Source: Gemmatimonadota bacterium
GTDB lineage: Bacteria > Gemmatimonadota > Gemmatimonadetes > Gemmatimonadales > GWC2-71-9
DNA length: 39,978 nucleotides
Assembly: GCA_016794805.1 (NCBI GenBank)
Contig: JAEUJI010000282.1
Coordinates: 1-39,978 of the forward strand
Reading direction: 5' to 3'
The stretch's first letter is position 1, and the number at the start of each line of letters is the position of its first letter. The position numbers were made by a program, and so were the translations under genes. The notes below the pieces were generated by a model. That model did no database searches. It worked only from the letters and a program-made list of their open reading frames with translations, and was not told the DNA's origin. Shown here in pieces: positions 25,659-34,847 of this stretch.

Positions 25659-25740
25659 CGGGTTGCGGAACCGCGAAGATCGCTCCAACTTGGCCGGCGG
25701 ATGGCGCCGGTCTTTCACCCTGCCTCACGAGGCTGATGTC

Positions 25741-26310
25741 ATGCTGCTCCTCCTTGCGTCCCTGCTGACGGCCCCGGCCGTCGCCCTGCCCGCGGCCGAT
25801 ACCGGCCAGACCATGAACGGCGTCACGATGCCCGCGACGATCGACGTGGCGGGCCACAGCCTCACGCTCAACGGCATGGCGCTGCGGAAGAAGTTCATCG
25901 TGAAGGTCTATGTGGCCGGGCTCTACCTCGCCTCCACCTCCGACGATGGCCCGGGGATCCTCGCGGCCGACGCGCCGCGGCAGATGGTCATGCACTTCAT
26001 CTCCGGCCACGGGACCAAGGACAAGATCTGCGGGGCCTGGAACGACGGCCTCAAGGACAACACCCCCAACGCCTCGGCCGAGCTCAAGCAGCAGTTCGTG
26101 GAGCTGTGCGGGATGATGCAGGACATCAAGAAGGACGAGCGCCTCACCATCACCTACCTCCCCGGCACCGGCACCACGATCAACATCGCGGGCACCGACA
26201 AGGGAACGATCGCGGGCAAGGAATTCGCCGACGCCCTGCTGGCCTGCTGGATCGGGCCCAAGCCCGGTCCGGGCGACGGATTCAAGAAGAACCTCCTCGG
26301 CAAGTCCTGA
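25741..26310 (+). CDS. Exported chalcone isomerase-like protein
   Basis: A 189-aa protein with a short signal peptide (MLLLLASLLTAPAVA). The core resembles the chalcone-isomerase-like lipid-binding domain: GVTMPATIDVAGHSLTLNGMALRKK, then KVYVAGLYLAST, MHFISGHGTKDKICGAW and IAGKEFADALLACWIG. Bacterial members are periplasmic proteins without demonstrated isomerase activity. Two cysteines late in the protein could pair. The ATG at 25741 has GAGG upstream and follows 82 nt after the previous exported protein. The stop is directly followed by the GTG of the DUF485 gene. Confidence 0.8.
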   Translation: MLLLLASLLTAPAVALPAADTGQTMNGVTMPATIDVAGHSLTLNGMALRKKFIVKVYVAGLYLASTSDDGPGILAADAPRQMVMHFISGHGTKDKICGAWNDGLKDNTPNASAELKQQFVELCGMMQDIKKDERLTITYLPGTGTTINIAGTDKGTIAGKEFADALLACWIGPKPGPGDGFKKNLLGKS

Positions 26311-26592
26311 GTGGCCGCCGAGCACGAAGCCGAGCTCCGGGCCCTCGCGGGGGCCCGGCGCCGTCTCGCCCTCCTGCTCACCGCCGCGATGGTGCTGATC
26401 TACTTCGGCTTCCTCGGCCTGATCGCGTGGCAGAAGCCGCTGCTGGGCCGGCTCGTCGTTCCCGGGCTCTCCCTCGGCATCCTGCTGGGTGCGCTGGTGA
26501 TCGTCTCCTGCTGGATCCTCACCTGGATCTACGTCCGCTGGGCCAATACCCGCTACGATCCCGAGATCGAGCGGCTGCGCGGCCACCTCTGA
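26311..26592 (+). CDS. DUF485 membrane protein, usual partner of ActP-type symporters
   Basis: A 93-aa protein with two membrane helices (about 18-42 and 50-75), flanked by a charged N-terminus and the C-terminal [23 protein letters not shown]485 proteins are commonly encoded directly upstream of acetate-permease-type sodium:solute symporters, as here. The start is GTG at 26311, immediately after the TGA of the previous gene. Its own role is not established. A symporter gene follows after 13 nt. Confidence 0.88.
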   Translation: MAAEHEAELRALAGARRRLALLLTAAMVLIYFGFLGLIAWQKPLLGRLVVPGLSLGILLGALVIVSCWILTWIYVRWANTRYDPEIERLRGHL

Positions 26593-26605
26593 CGCCATCG
26601 CCCCC

Positions 26606-28162
<1,557 letters not shown>

Positions 28163-28168
28163 CCGGCG

Positions 28169-29671
28169 ATGCTGGCCCAGGTCCTGTTCTTCGCCTTCCT
28201 CGGCAGCACCCTCGGCATCACCTGGTGGGCGGCGCGCCGCACCCGGACGGCGGACCACTTCTATTCCGCCGGCCGGAGCATCACCGCGGCGCAGAACGGC
28301 TTCGCCCTCGCCGGGGATTACATGAGCGCGTCTTCCTTCCTCGGGATCTCGGGGCTGGTGGCGCTCTCCGGATTCGACGGGCTGATCTACGCCGCCGGCG
28401 GGCTGGTGGGGTGGCCCATCGTGCTGTTCCTGATCGCGGAACCGCTCCGGAACCTGGGGAAGTACACCTTCGCGGACGTGCTGGCCGCGCGGCTGGCGCA
28501 GGTGCCGATCCGGGTCTCCGCCGCGGTGGGGACGCTCGCGACGGTGAGTCTCTACCTCATTGCGCAGATGGTCGGGGCAGGGGGGCTGATCCGGCTGCTC
28601 TTCGGCATCTCCTACGAGGCCGCGGTCGGGATCGTGGGGGCGGCGATGATCGCCTACGTCCTGTTCGGCGGCATGCTCGCGACCACGTGGGTGCAGATCG
28701 TGAAGGCGGCGCTGCTGCTGGCGGGGGCCGTCCTGCTCACCCTGCTGGTGCTGGCGGAGGTCGGGTTCTCGCCCCTCCGGCTGTTCGCGGCCGCCGCCGC
28801 GGTCAATGGTGACGCGGTCCTGGCCCCGGGGCGGCTGGTGGCCAATCCGCTGGATGCCGTCTCCCTTGGCCTGGCGCTCATGTTCGGCACCGCCGGGCTG
28901 CCGCACATCCTGATGCGCTTTTACACCGTCCCCGACGCCCGCGCCGCGCGCCGCTCGGTGTTCTACGCCACCGGCCTCATCGGCGGGTTCTTCCTGCTCA
29001 CCTTCGTCATCGGGTTCGGGGCCATGCACCTGGTCGGCCCCGACGCCATCCGCGCCGCCGACCCGGGTGGCAACATGGCCGCGCCACTCCTGGCCGTGCG
29101 GCTGGGAGGGACGGCACTGCTGGGCTTCGTGGGCGCGGTGGCGTTCGCCACCATCCTCGCGGTGGTGGCCGGGCTCACCCTCTCCGGGGCGGCGGCGCTG
29201 TCGCACGATCTCTGGGTCAACGTGGTGCGGGGCGGCACCGCGGATCCGGCGGAGGAGCTGCGGGTGGCGCGGGCCGCGACGTTCGTCCTGGGGCTGCTGG
29301 CGGTGGGGCTTGGCGTCCTGTTCAAGGGACAGAACGTGGCGTTCATGGTGGGGCTGGCGTTCGCGATCGCGGCCAGCGGCAACTTCCCGGCGCTGATGCT
29401 GGCGCTCTTCTGGCGGGGCACCACGACGGCGGGCGCGGTCGCGGCGATGCTCACCGGCACCCTCTCCACCGTGCTGCTGATCTACCTCTCACCCACGGTC
29501 CAGGTGGACCTCCTGCATCATCCGGCGGCCATCTTCCCGCTGCGCAATCCGGCGATCGTCTCGCTGCCGCTCGGGTTCCTGGCCGGCGTGCTGGTCTCGC
29601 TGGCCCGGCCCGACGCTGCCGAGGCGGGGCGGTACGAGGCGATGCAGCGCAAGGCCAGCCTGGGGGCCTAG
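28169..29671 (+). CDS. Sodium:solute symporter, ActP-like (copy 2)
   Basis: A 500-aa paralogue of the gene immediately upstream, sharing the same blocks in order: [56 protein letters not shown], and later [15 protein letters not shown]. Long stretches match copy 1 even at the DNA level, for example around 27047 and 28563, so this is a tandem duplication. It lacks its own DUF485 partner. Its stop interlocks with the convergent patatin gene in a single CTAG. Confidence 0.92.
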   Translation: MLAQVLFFAFLGSTLGITWWAARRTRTADHFYSAGRSITAAQNGFALAGDYMSASSFLGISGLVALSGFDGLIYAAGGLVGWPIVLFLIAEPLRNLGKYTFADVLAARLAQVPIRVSAAVGTLATVSLYLIAQMVGAGGLIRLLFGISYEAAVGIVGAAMIAYVLFGGMLATTWVQIVKAALLLAGAVLLTLLVLAEVGFSPLRLFAAAAAVNGDAVLAPGRLVANPLDAVSLGLALMFGTAGLPHILMRFYTVPDARAARRSVFYATGLIGGFFLLTFVIGFGAMHLVGPDAIRAADPGGNMAAPLLAVRLGGTALLGFVGAVAFATILAVVAGLTLSGAAALSHDLWVNVVRGGTADPAEELRVARAATFVLGLLAVGLGVLFKGQNVAFMVGLAFAIAASGNFPALMLALFWRGTTTAGAVAAMLTGTLSTVLLIYLSPTVQVDLLHHPAAIFPLRNPAIVSLPLGFLAGVLVSLARPDAAEAGRYEAMQRKASLGA

Positions 29672-31737
29672 AACCACTCTCCCACCCTGACGAGCACGCC
29701 GTTGCGCCCGTCGCGGGTGATACCGTACTCCACCCGGATCGGGCCGATCGGGGTGGCGGCGATCACGCCAAGGCGGCCGCCGGTGTGCCAGCGGCCCCGC
29801 GGGACCGTGCGCCCGCCGCTCGCGACCTGGCCGGAGACCAGCGACACCCGGGAGGACAGCGGCCCGAAGAGCGGCCGCTCCACCACCAGCGCTCCGGAGA
29901 GTTCCCGGTCACCGCGCAGCTCGCCGATGTTGAGCCCGGGAAAGCCGTCCACGCCGCCGAGTGGGAAGGTGCGCTGAAGCGGGAGGTCGCGACCCCAGCC
30001 GAACCTGAGGATCGGCGTGAGCCGGACTCCCCCGACCGCAAAGACCCGCCGGGCATCCACCTCCACCCGGCGATAGCGGTCGAGCAGCATCCCCTGGGCC
30101 CAGATGCCGCTGGGCCGGTAGCGCGGTCCGCTGGAGAGCTGCAGCATGCCGCCCCATGCGGTGCCGTCGGGGGGGGCGCCGTCGGTGGCCCAGCTGTGCA
30201 GCACGCCGGCCGCCTCCAGCAGCCACTCCCGCCCGAAGCGCCGTTCGGCGCCAACGGCGGCCATCAGCTCCCGGGTGTCCACCGAGGGCTGGTTGCCGCC
30301 ATCCTTGTCGAACCGCCGCACCTCTTCCCGCCCCACGGTGCCGCCCAGCAACGGGCGCTGCAGCAACCGGCCGACGCCCGCGGTGCGGAAGGTGACGGTC
30401 AGCTCCTGCCGCAGCTCCCCCAGGACGAGGGTGCCGGAGGTCTCGATGCGAGGGATGGTGGCGCCGCGGTCCACGGCGCCGAGCCACATCTGGCCGCCGA
30501 GATCGTTGTCGTAGGCCAGGCCGGCGACGCCCACCCGGGGCGCGGCGGGCCGTATCAGCACGTCGAGTCGCAGCGAATCCGGCGGACCGGTGGGCCGGAG
30601 CCAGACCTCGCGGAACTCGTCCAGCTGGGTCAGGGTGGCGAGGTAGTCCCGAAGGCTGGGGACGTCGAGCGTGCCTCCCTCCGTCAGGCGGAGCTGGCGC
30701 CGGATCAGGGTGGCATCACCGCCGGTGCGTCCGCCGGTGACGGAGATATCCCGGACGCGGTACTCCTGCCGCGGCCGCTCCGCGGGGGCGGGAGGGATAC
30801 AGAACTCGCGCCCCTCGAGCGCGGCCTGTGCCGCCTCGTGGCCGGCCCGCCGGATGGTGTGCTGACGGTCGGCCCGGAAGTCGAGCGGCTGGAACGAATC
30901 CACCATCGGCCGGATGAGGAGATCATCGGGGGAGAGGGAGTCGAGCGGCTGGGTGAAGAGATAGGAGACCAGCAGGTCGGCAACGACCAGCGGATTCTCC
31001 CCCTGGACCGAGTCCGGCGGCCGCCAGCTCACATCGGAGACGATGAGCCGGGTGGCCCCCTGCAGCCGCGCCACCGCGATCGGCACGTTGGCGGCGAGGC
31101 CGCCGTCCACCAGCTGGCGGCCGTCCACCCGCACCGGATCGAACACCAGCGGGATCGCCATGCTGGCCCGCACCGCGCGGGCGAGGTCGCCGCTGGCGAG
31201 GATCACGGTGCCCCGGGTGCGCAGGTCGGTCGCGACCGCGCGGAAGGGGATGGGGAGGGAATCGAAGTCCCCCCGCGCAAGCAGGTTACCCCGCACCAGG
31301 GCGCGATTGAGGGCCGCGTTGACGCCGGCCTCCCGCGCGATGGCCTGCGCCACCCGGAAGCCGCCGGTGCCCTGTTCCCAGACCACGAGGGGGCGACGAT
31401 CGCCGAGGGCGCGCGGCGTGCGCTGGTCGGCGCCGCCGAAGAGGTCGGCCAGGCCGAGCGAATCGGCCATCGCGCCGATCTGCTCCGCCGAGAGACCGCT
31501 GGCGTACATGGCGCCGACGATGGAGCCCATGCTGGTGCCGACCACTACGTCGGGGCGGATGCCCAGGCTGTCGAGCACCTGGAGGACCCCGATGTGGGCC
31601 AGTCCCTTGGCGCCGCCGCCGGAGAGCACCAGCGCCAGGGGGCCCTGGGTGGTGCAGGCCTGCGCCGCCGCCGGGCGTGCCGGAAGGCCGGTGAGCAGGG
31701 TCACCGTGAGGAACAGCAGGGCTCGACTGTGCGGCAT
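29668..31737 (-). CDS. Outer-membrane patatin-like phospholipase with beta-barrel (type Vd-like)
   Basis: A 689-aa protein. After a signal peptide (to about residue 27) come a patatin domain (about 30-330), a POTRA-like region (about 350-430) and a C-terminal beta-barrel of the bacterial surface antigen type (about 435-689; FPLGGVDGFPGLNIGELRGD). The catalytic dyad is S69 in GTSMG and D211 in DGGLAANVP, with oxyanion motif GGGAKG at 40-45. This is the PlpD arrangement, in which the barrel exports or anchors the lipase. All active residues are present. The start at 31737 follows CCCC with no Shine-Dalgarno. Confidence 0.92.
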   Translation of the reverse strand: MPHSRALLFLTVTLLTGLPARPAAAQACTTQGPLALVLSGGGAKGLAHIGVLQVLDSLGIRPDVVVGTSMGSIVGAMYASGLSAEQIGAMADSLGLADLFGGADQRTPRALGDRRPLVVWEQGTGGFRVAQAIAREAGVNAALNRALVRGNLLARGDFDSLPIPFRAVATDLRTRGTVILASGDLARAVRASMAIPLVFDPVRVDGRQLVDGGLAANVPIAVARLQGATRLIVSDVSWRPPDSVQGENPLVVADLLVSYLFTQPLDSLSPDDLLIRPMVDSFQPLDFRADRQHTIRRAGHEAAQAALEGREFCIPPAPAERPRQEYRVRDISVTGGRTGGDATLIRRQLRLTEGGTLDVPSLRDYLATLTQLDEFREVWLRPTGPPDSLRLDVLIRPAAPRVGVAGLAYDNDLGGQMWLGAVDRGATIPRIETSGTLVLGELRQELTVTFRTAGVGRLLQRPLLGGTVGREEVRRFDKDGGNQPSVDTRELMAAVGAERRFGREWLLEAAGVLHSWATDGAPPDGTAWGGMLQLSSGPRYRPSGIWAQGMLLDRYRRVEVDARRVFAVGGVRLTPILRFGWGRDLPLQRTFPLGGVDGFPGLNIGELRGDRELSGALVVERPLFGPLSSRVSLVSGQVASGGRTVPRGRWHTGGRLGVIAATPIGPIRVEYGITRDGRNGVLVRVGEWF

Positions 31738-31758
31738 GGGGCAAACATAATCGCCCCC

Positions 31759-31787
31759 TTGCGCCCGGCCTCGGGGGGTCATAATAC
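31759..31787 (+). promoter_or_regulatory. Candidate promoter for the seven-iron ferredoxin gene
   Basis: TTGCGC (31759-31764) lies 15 nt before CATAAT (31780-31785), or 17 nt before TAATAC (31782-31787). The -10 region is good and the -35 only partial. It is in the 120-nt gap between divergent genes; on the other strand TATTAT (31786-31781) could serve the patatin gene. Confidence 0.4.
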
Positions 31788-31861
31788 TTGGCCGTTGCAG
31801 TCGCCCCCATACAGCGCGCACGACCCGACCGCCGGTGCCCACCGGATTGAGGAGCAGCAGA

Positions 31862-32125
31862 ATGACCTACGTGATCACTGAAGCCTGCATCGGCGTCAAG
31901 GATCGCGCCTGCGTGGATGTCTGCCCGGTGGACTGCATTTACGAGGGCGAGGACCAGCTCTACATCCAGCCGGACGAGTGCATCGACTGCGGCGCCTGCG
32001 AGCCGGAGTGCCCGGTGAACGCGATCTTCCCGGAAGAGGACGTCCCCACCAACCAGCAGGCGTTCATCGCCAAGAATAAGGACATCTTCAACAGCGACAC
32101 CCCGCCGGGAAAGCCGAAGAAGTAG
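31862..32125 (+). CDS. Seven-iron-type ferredoxin (FdxA/FdxC-like)
   Basis: An 87-aa ferredoxin with two cluster sites. C9, C17 and C21 ([17 protein letters not shown]) suit a [3Fe-4S] cluster with a late cysteine. C40, C43, C46 and C50 ([12 protein letters not shown]), with C25, complete a [4Fe-4S] site. IGVKDRAC, where the extra second cysteine is missing, matches the type found in mycobacteria and Thermus. The ATG has GGAG 10 nt upstream. It stands alone, with a hairpin terminator about 50 nt after its stop. Its electron partner is unknown. Confidence 0.93.
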   Translation: MTYVITEACIGVKDRACVDVCPVDCIYEGEDQLYIQPDECIDCGACEPECPVNAIFPEEDVPTNQQAFIAKNKDIFNSDTPPGKPKK

Positions 32126-32171
32126 CTGATAGACGGCCGCCATCGGCCGATAGCCAATCGCCGCGTGACCA

Positions 32172-32202
32172 AACGACCCTCCGGTTCCTCCGGGGGGTCG
32201 TT
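32172..32202 (+). terminator. Intrinsic-type terminator after the ferredoxin gene
   Basis: AACGACCCTCCGG (32172-32184) pairs with CCGGGGGGTCGTT (32190-32202) over 13 positions with one G-U, enclosing a 5-nt loop. The downstream TTCTGCT is only weakly T-rich. It lies 46 nt after the ferredoxin stop. Confidence 0.65.
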
Positions 32203-32242
32203 CTGCTAGCTGGAACGTGCAGGAAAGTACCGAAAAGGAGAG

Positions 32243-32283
32243 ACGCCCCTTTGCCGTACTGCTTGGCCGCGGCAAAGGGGCGT
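32243..32283. repeat. 14-bp perfect inverted repeat in a convergent gap
   Basis: ACGCCCCTTTGCCG (32243-32256) and CGGCAAAGGGGCGT (32270-32283) are exact inverted copies with a 13-nt loop. No T-run follows on either strand. A second small hairpin GTTACC-GCGGG-GGTAAC is at 32306-32322. The gap is 242 nt between two convergent genes and holds no gene I can see. Confidence 0.6.
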
Positions 32284-32367
32284 GGAGGGAAGGAATGCAG
32301 ACGTTGTTACCGCGGGGGTAACCCCGTCATGCATATAGACGCTCGGTCCCTGAGAAAAGTTGCAGCC

Positions 32368-33582
32368 CTATCCAGGGCGGCCCAGACTGGTCAGGAACTC
32401 GGCCAGGAGGGCGGTGGCCGCCTCGGGCCTTTCCATGGGGGTGAGGTGACCGGCCGCTGGCACCACGGCCAGCCGTGACCCAGGGATCGCGTCGGCCATC
32501 TGCTGGGCGCCCTGCCGGGGGGTGATCTGGTCTTCCTCGCCGACCACGACGAGGGTGGGGATGTCCCCCAGGGCACTGAGGAGGGGGGTGCTGTCGGGAC
32601 GATCCCGCAGGGCGGTGATGGCGCCCAGGATGCCCGCGACGGGGGTGGCTTCCATCATCCGCCGGACCCGGTCCACCAGTGCCGGGTTGTCGGCGGCGAC
32701 ACCCGCGGCCAGCATCTTGGGAAGCATCGCCGCGGCGATGGCAGCCGAGCCGCCCTCCCGGGCCTGCGCCGCCGAGGCATCCCGCGCCCGGCGCAGGTCC
32801 GCGGTGTCCGCCTCGGAACGGGTATCCATCAGGACCAGCCCGCGCACCCGCTCCCGCGCCCGGCGCAGCATCTCGAACGCCACGTACCCGCCCATCGAAA
32901 GCCCGCACAGCACCGCCCGCTCCACCCCAAGGGTGTTGAGCAGGGCGAGGAGGTCGTCGGCGTAGGTGGCCATGCTGTAGCCGAGGTCGGGAGCGTCCGA
33001 CTGGCCCATCCCGCGCAGGTCCGGCGCGATCCGCATCCACCCCTCCAGATGCGCCATCGGGTAGTCCCAGATGGAATGATCCAGCGGATAGCCGTGGATG
33101 AAGAGCACCGCCGGTCCCTGGCCGCGCACGTCCACGGCGAGGTTGACGCCGTTTACCGCGACCCGGCGGAGGTTTCCGGGGAGCGGCTTGTCCGCCATGA
33201 CCTGGGGGAGGGCCTCGGGCACCGGGATCGGGCGTCCCTGCGCGTCCACGCAAACGAAGACCAGCTCCGCGGTGGCGAGCAGCGAATCATCCCGCAGGCG
33301 CCGGGCAGTCTGGCGCAGGGTGAAGCTGGTACGGCCGAGGTGCACCAGCACCTGCGCGAAGCGGAGGATATCGCCGGGGAAGGCGGGGGCGTGGTATTCG
33401 ACGGTGGACTTCCGGACGGCGGGCCAGGCCCCCTGACGGGTGAAGAAGTCCATCCCCGGGCCGCGGGCGAGCATCTCCCACCGGGCCCGTTCGAACAGCG
33501 CGACGAACGAGGCCTGGTTCAGGTGCCCGTAGGCGTCGCACTCGTCGGGATAGACCGTCAGATCGATTTCGGCGGGGGCCAC
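32368..33582 (-). CDS. Hotdog thioesterase fused to an alpha/beta hydrolase
   Basis: A 404-aa two-domain protein. Residues about 5-135 are a 4HBT hotdog domain with D16, AYGHLN (17-22) and VEYHAPAFPGD, the pattern of acyl-CoA thioesterases. Residues about 140-400 are an alpha/beta hydrolase with HGYPLD (163-168), nucleophile S229 in GLSMGG, acid D351 in GEEDQITP and H379 in AAGHLTP. All catalytic residues are present in both parts, so both should be active. The junction has no frameshift sign. The fusion could process an acyl thioester in two steps, but the substrate is unknown. The start overlaps the end of the next gene upstream by 25 nt. Confidence 0.9.
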   Translation of the reverse strand: MAPAEIDLTVYPDECDAYGHLNQASFVALFERARWEMLARGPGMDFFTRQGAWPAVRKSTVEYHAPAFPGDILRFAQVLVHLGRTSFTLRQTARRLRDDSLLATAELVFVCVDAQGRPIPVPEALPQVMADKPLPGNLRRVAVNGVNLAVDVRGQGPAVLFIHGYPLDHSIWDYPMAHLEGWMRIAPDLRGMGQSDAPDLGYSMATYADDLLALLNTLGVERAVLCGLSMGGYVAFEMLRRARERVRGLVLMDTRSEADTADLRRARDASAAQAREGGSAAIAAAMLPKMLAAGVAADNPALVDRVRRMMEATPVAGILGAITALRDRPDSTPLLSALGDIPTLVVVGEEDQITPRQGAQQMADAIPGSRLAVVPAAGHLTPMERPEAATALLAEFLTSLGRPG

Positions 33583-34592
33583 AGCGACTCCGCGTAACGG
33601 TGCGCGTCCGCCATCACCGGGTGATCCGACGACGAAGCGACGAGCCTCGGGTCAAAAGTATGCCAGAACCAGAGATGCCGGTAGGAACCGGCGAGTGACC
33701 GGAGCGCGGCACAGGCCTTGGCGCTGTAGGTCACATCGAGGGTGATGCCCGACGCCGCGAACCGCTCCATCGCCTCGCGGCAGGCCGGAGTGGCGTGGCC
33801 ATAGCCAGCGCCCAGCTGGTCGCCCCGCAGCAGCAGCGAGGCGCGCGCGGCGGGCGCGGAGGCGCCATGCCGCGTGAGCAGGGCAAGGGTCTGCTCCGCG
33901 AGACGGAGCAGCCGGCGCCGGGTGGTGAACCAGGGATCGGTCACCCGCACCGCGACGATCGTCGTGTCCCAGCCCAGCAGCCATGCCCCCACCAGCAGCC
34001 CCGCGGCGGTACCGCCGGAGCCGTAGGGCACCACGATGGCATCGGGGCGCGGCGCACCGGCCGCTTCCTGTTGCCGCGCCGACTCGAGCAGGGCATTGAC
34101 GCTGCCGAAGGACGCGAGCGGGGTGGCGCCGCCGGCCGGGAGCCAGGTCACCGGGCCGCCAGCCCGCGCCGCGCGCCACGCCCGTGCCACCACCAGGGGC
34201 AGGTGCCAGCGGCGTGCGGCCAGGTGCACCCCGGCGCCGGCCAGGGTGGCGGCGAGCGCGCCGGCCACCGCCGGGGTCCACGGCTGGGGGAAGAGCGCCA
34301 CTTCGGCCCGCTGACCAGTGCCTCGAGTCACCGTCGCGAGCGCGGCGCACCAGGTGGAGCCGTAACCGCCCATGGTCACGATCCGCGGCCCGGCGGCGGG
34401 GAGCAGCCATTCCAGCGCCCGCAGCTTGTTGCCGCCGAACGCCGCGCCGTTCCGGTCGTCCCGCTTGACCAGCAGCGTCTCCAGGCCGAGCGTGCCTGCC
34501 AGCGCCGGATGCGACTCGAGCGGCGCGGGAAACACGCCGAGGGGGCGGCGCGGCGGCGGGTCGCGGAGCAGCTCGAGCAGCGGCAGGGTCAT
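33558..34592 (-). CDS. PLP-dependent ACC-deaminase / D-cysteine desulfhydrase family enzyme
   Basis: A 344-aa fold-type II PLP enzyme. The lysine K56 in FGGNKLRALEWLL is the cofactor site. GGYGSTWCAALATVTR (substrate loop) and VPYGSGGTAAGLLVGAWL (phosphate-binding loop) follow in the usual order. The family includes D-cysteine desulfhydrase and 1-aminocyclopropane-1-carboxylate deaminase, which sequence alone cannot separate here. The start ATG at 34592 is chosen over an upstream in-frame ATG because the longer N-terminus is not conserved-looking. It overlaps the hotdog-hydrolase gene by 25 nt. Confidence 0.88.
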   Translation of the reverse strand: MTLPLLELLRDPPPRRPLGVFPAPLESHPALAGTLGLETLLVKRDDRNGAAFGGNKLRALEWLLPAAGPRIVTMGGYGSTWCAALATVTRGTGQRAEVALFPQPWTPAVAGALAATLAGAGVHLAARRWHLPLVVARAWRAARAGGPVTWLPAGGATPLASFGSVNALLESARQQEAAGAPRPDAIVVPYGSGGTAAGLLVGAWLLGWDTTIVAVRVTDPWFTTRRRLLRLAEQTLALLTRHGASAPAARASLLLRGDQLGAGYGHATPACREAMERFAASGITLDVTYSAKACAALRSLAGSYRHLWFWHTFDPRLVASSSDHPVMADAHRYAESLWPPPKSI

Positions 34593-34676
34593 GGGATCGT
34601 GAGCCCGGGAGCGGGTTGGGGATCGTGGATGATAGACTAGATTCCCGCTCACCCGGAACCCGGTATGAGGAGTCCC

Positions 34677-34847
34677 ATGAAGCCCGCGACCGATTACATC
34701 CGCCATGCCGCCCGGCTGGCGCGCAAGATCCAGCTGGATGCCGCCATGGGCGGCAAGCCCGAGCCCGACGCCGAGTTCTACAAGACCCTCTCCAAGGCGC
34801 TGGACGAGATCGCCGCGGGCCTGGAACTGGTGAGCGCCCGTGAGTGA
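34677..34847 (+). CDS. Small protein of unknown function (56 aa)
   Basis: A 56-aa soluble, helical-looking protein (MKPATDYIRHAARLARKI, then FYKTLSKALDEIAAGLELV). I do not recognise the family. The ATG at 34677 has GGAG about 5 nt upstream, better than an ATG 12 nt earlier. Its stop overlaps the RNase D start by 8 nt, so it is probably co-translated with rnd. Its divergent neighbour is the PLP enzyme. Confidence 0.7.
   Translation: MKPATDYIRHAARLARKIQLDAAMGGKPEPDAEFYKTLSKALDEIAAGLELVSARE

Noticed and set aside
29785-31881. 698-codon plus-strand frame opposite the patatin gene
   Set aside because: The minus-strand patatin has complete catalytic and barrel signatures; the opposite frame is low-complexity and not protein-like.
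32126-32367. A riboswitch or small RNA
   Set aside because: Hairpins are present, but the gap lies between converging genes and no known riboswitch core or promoter is visible.
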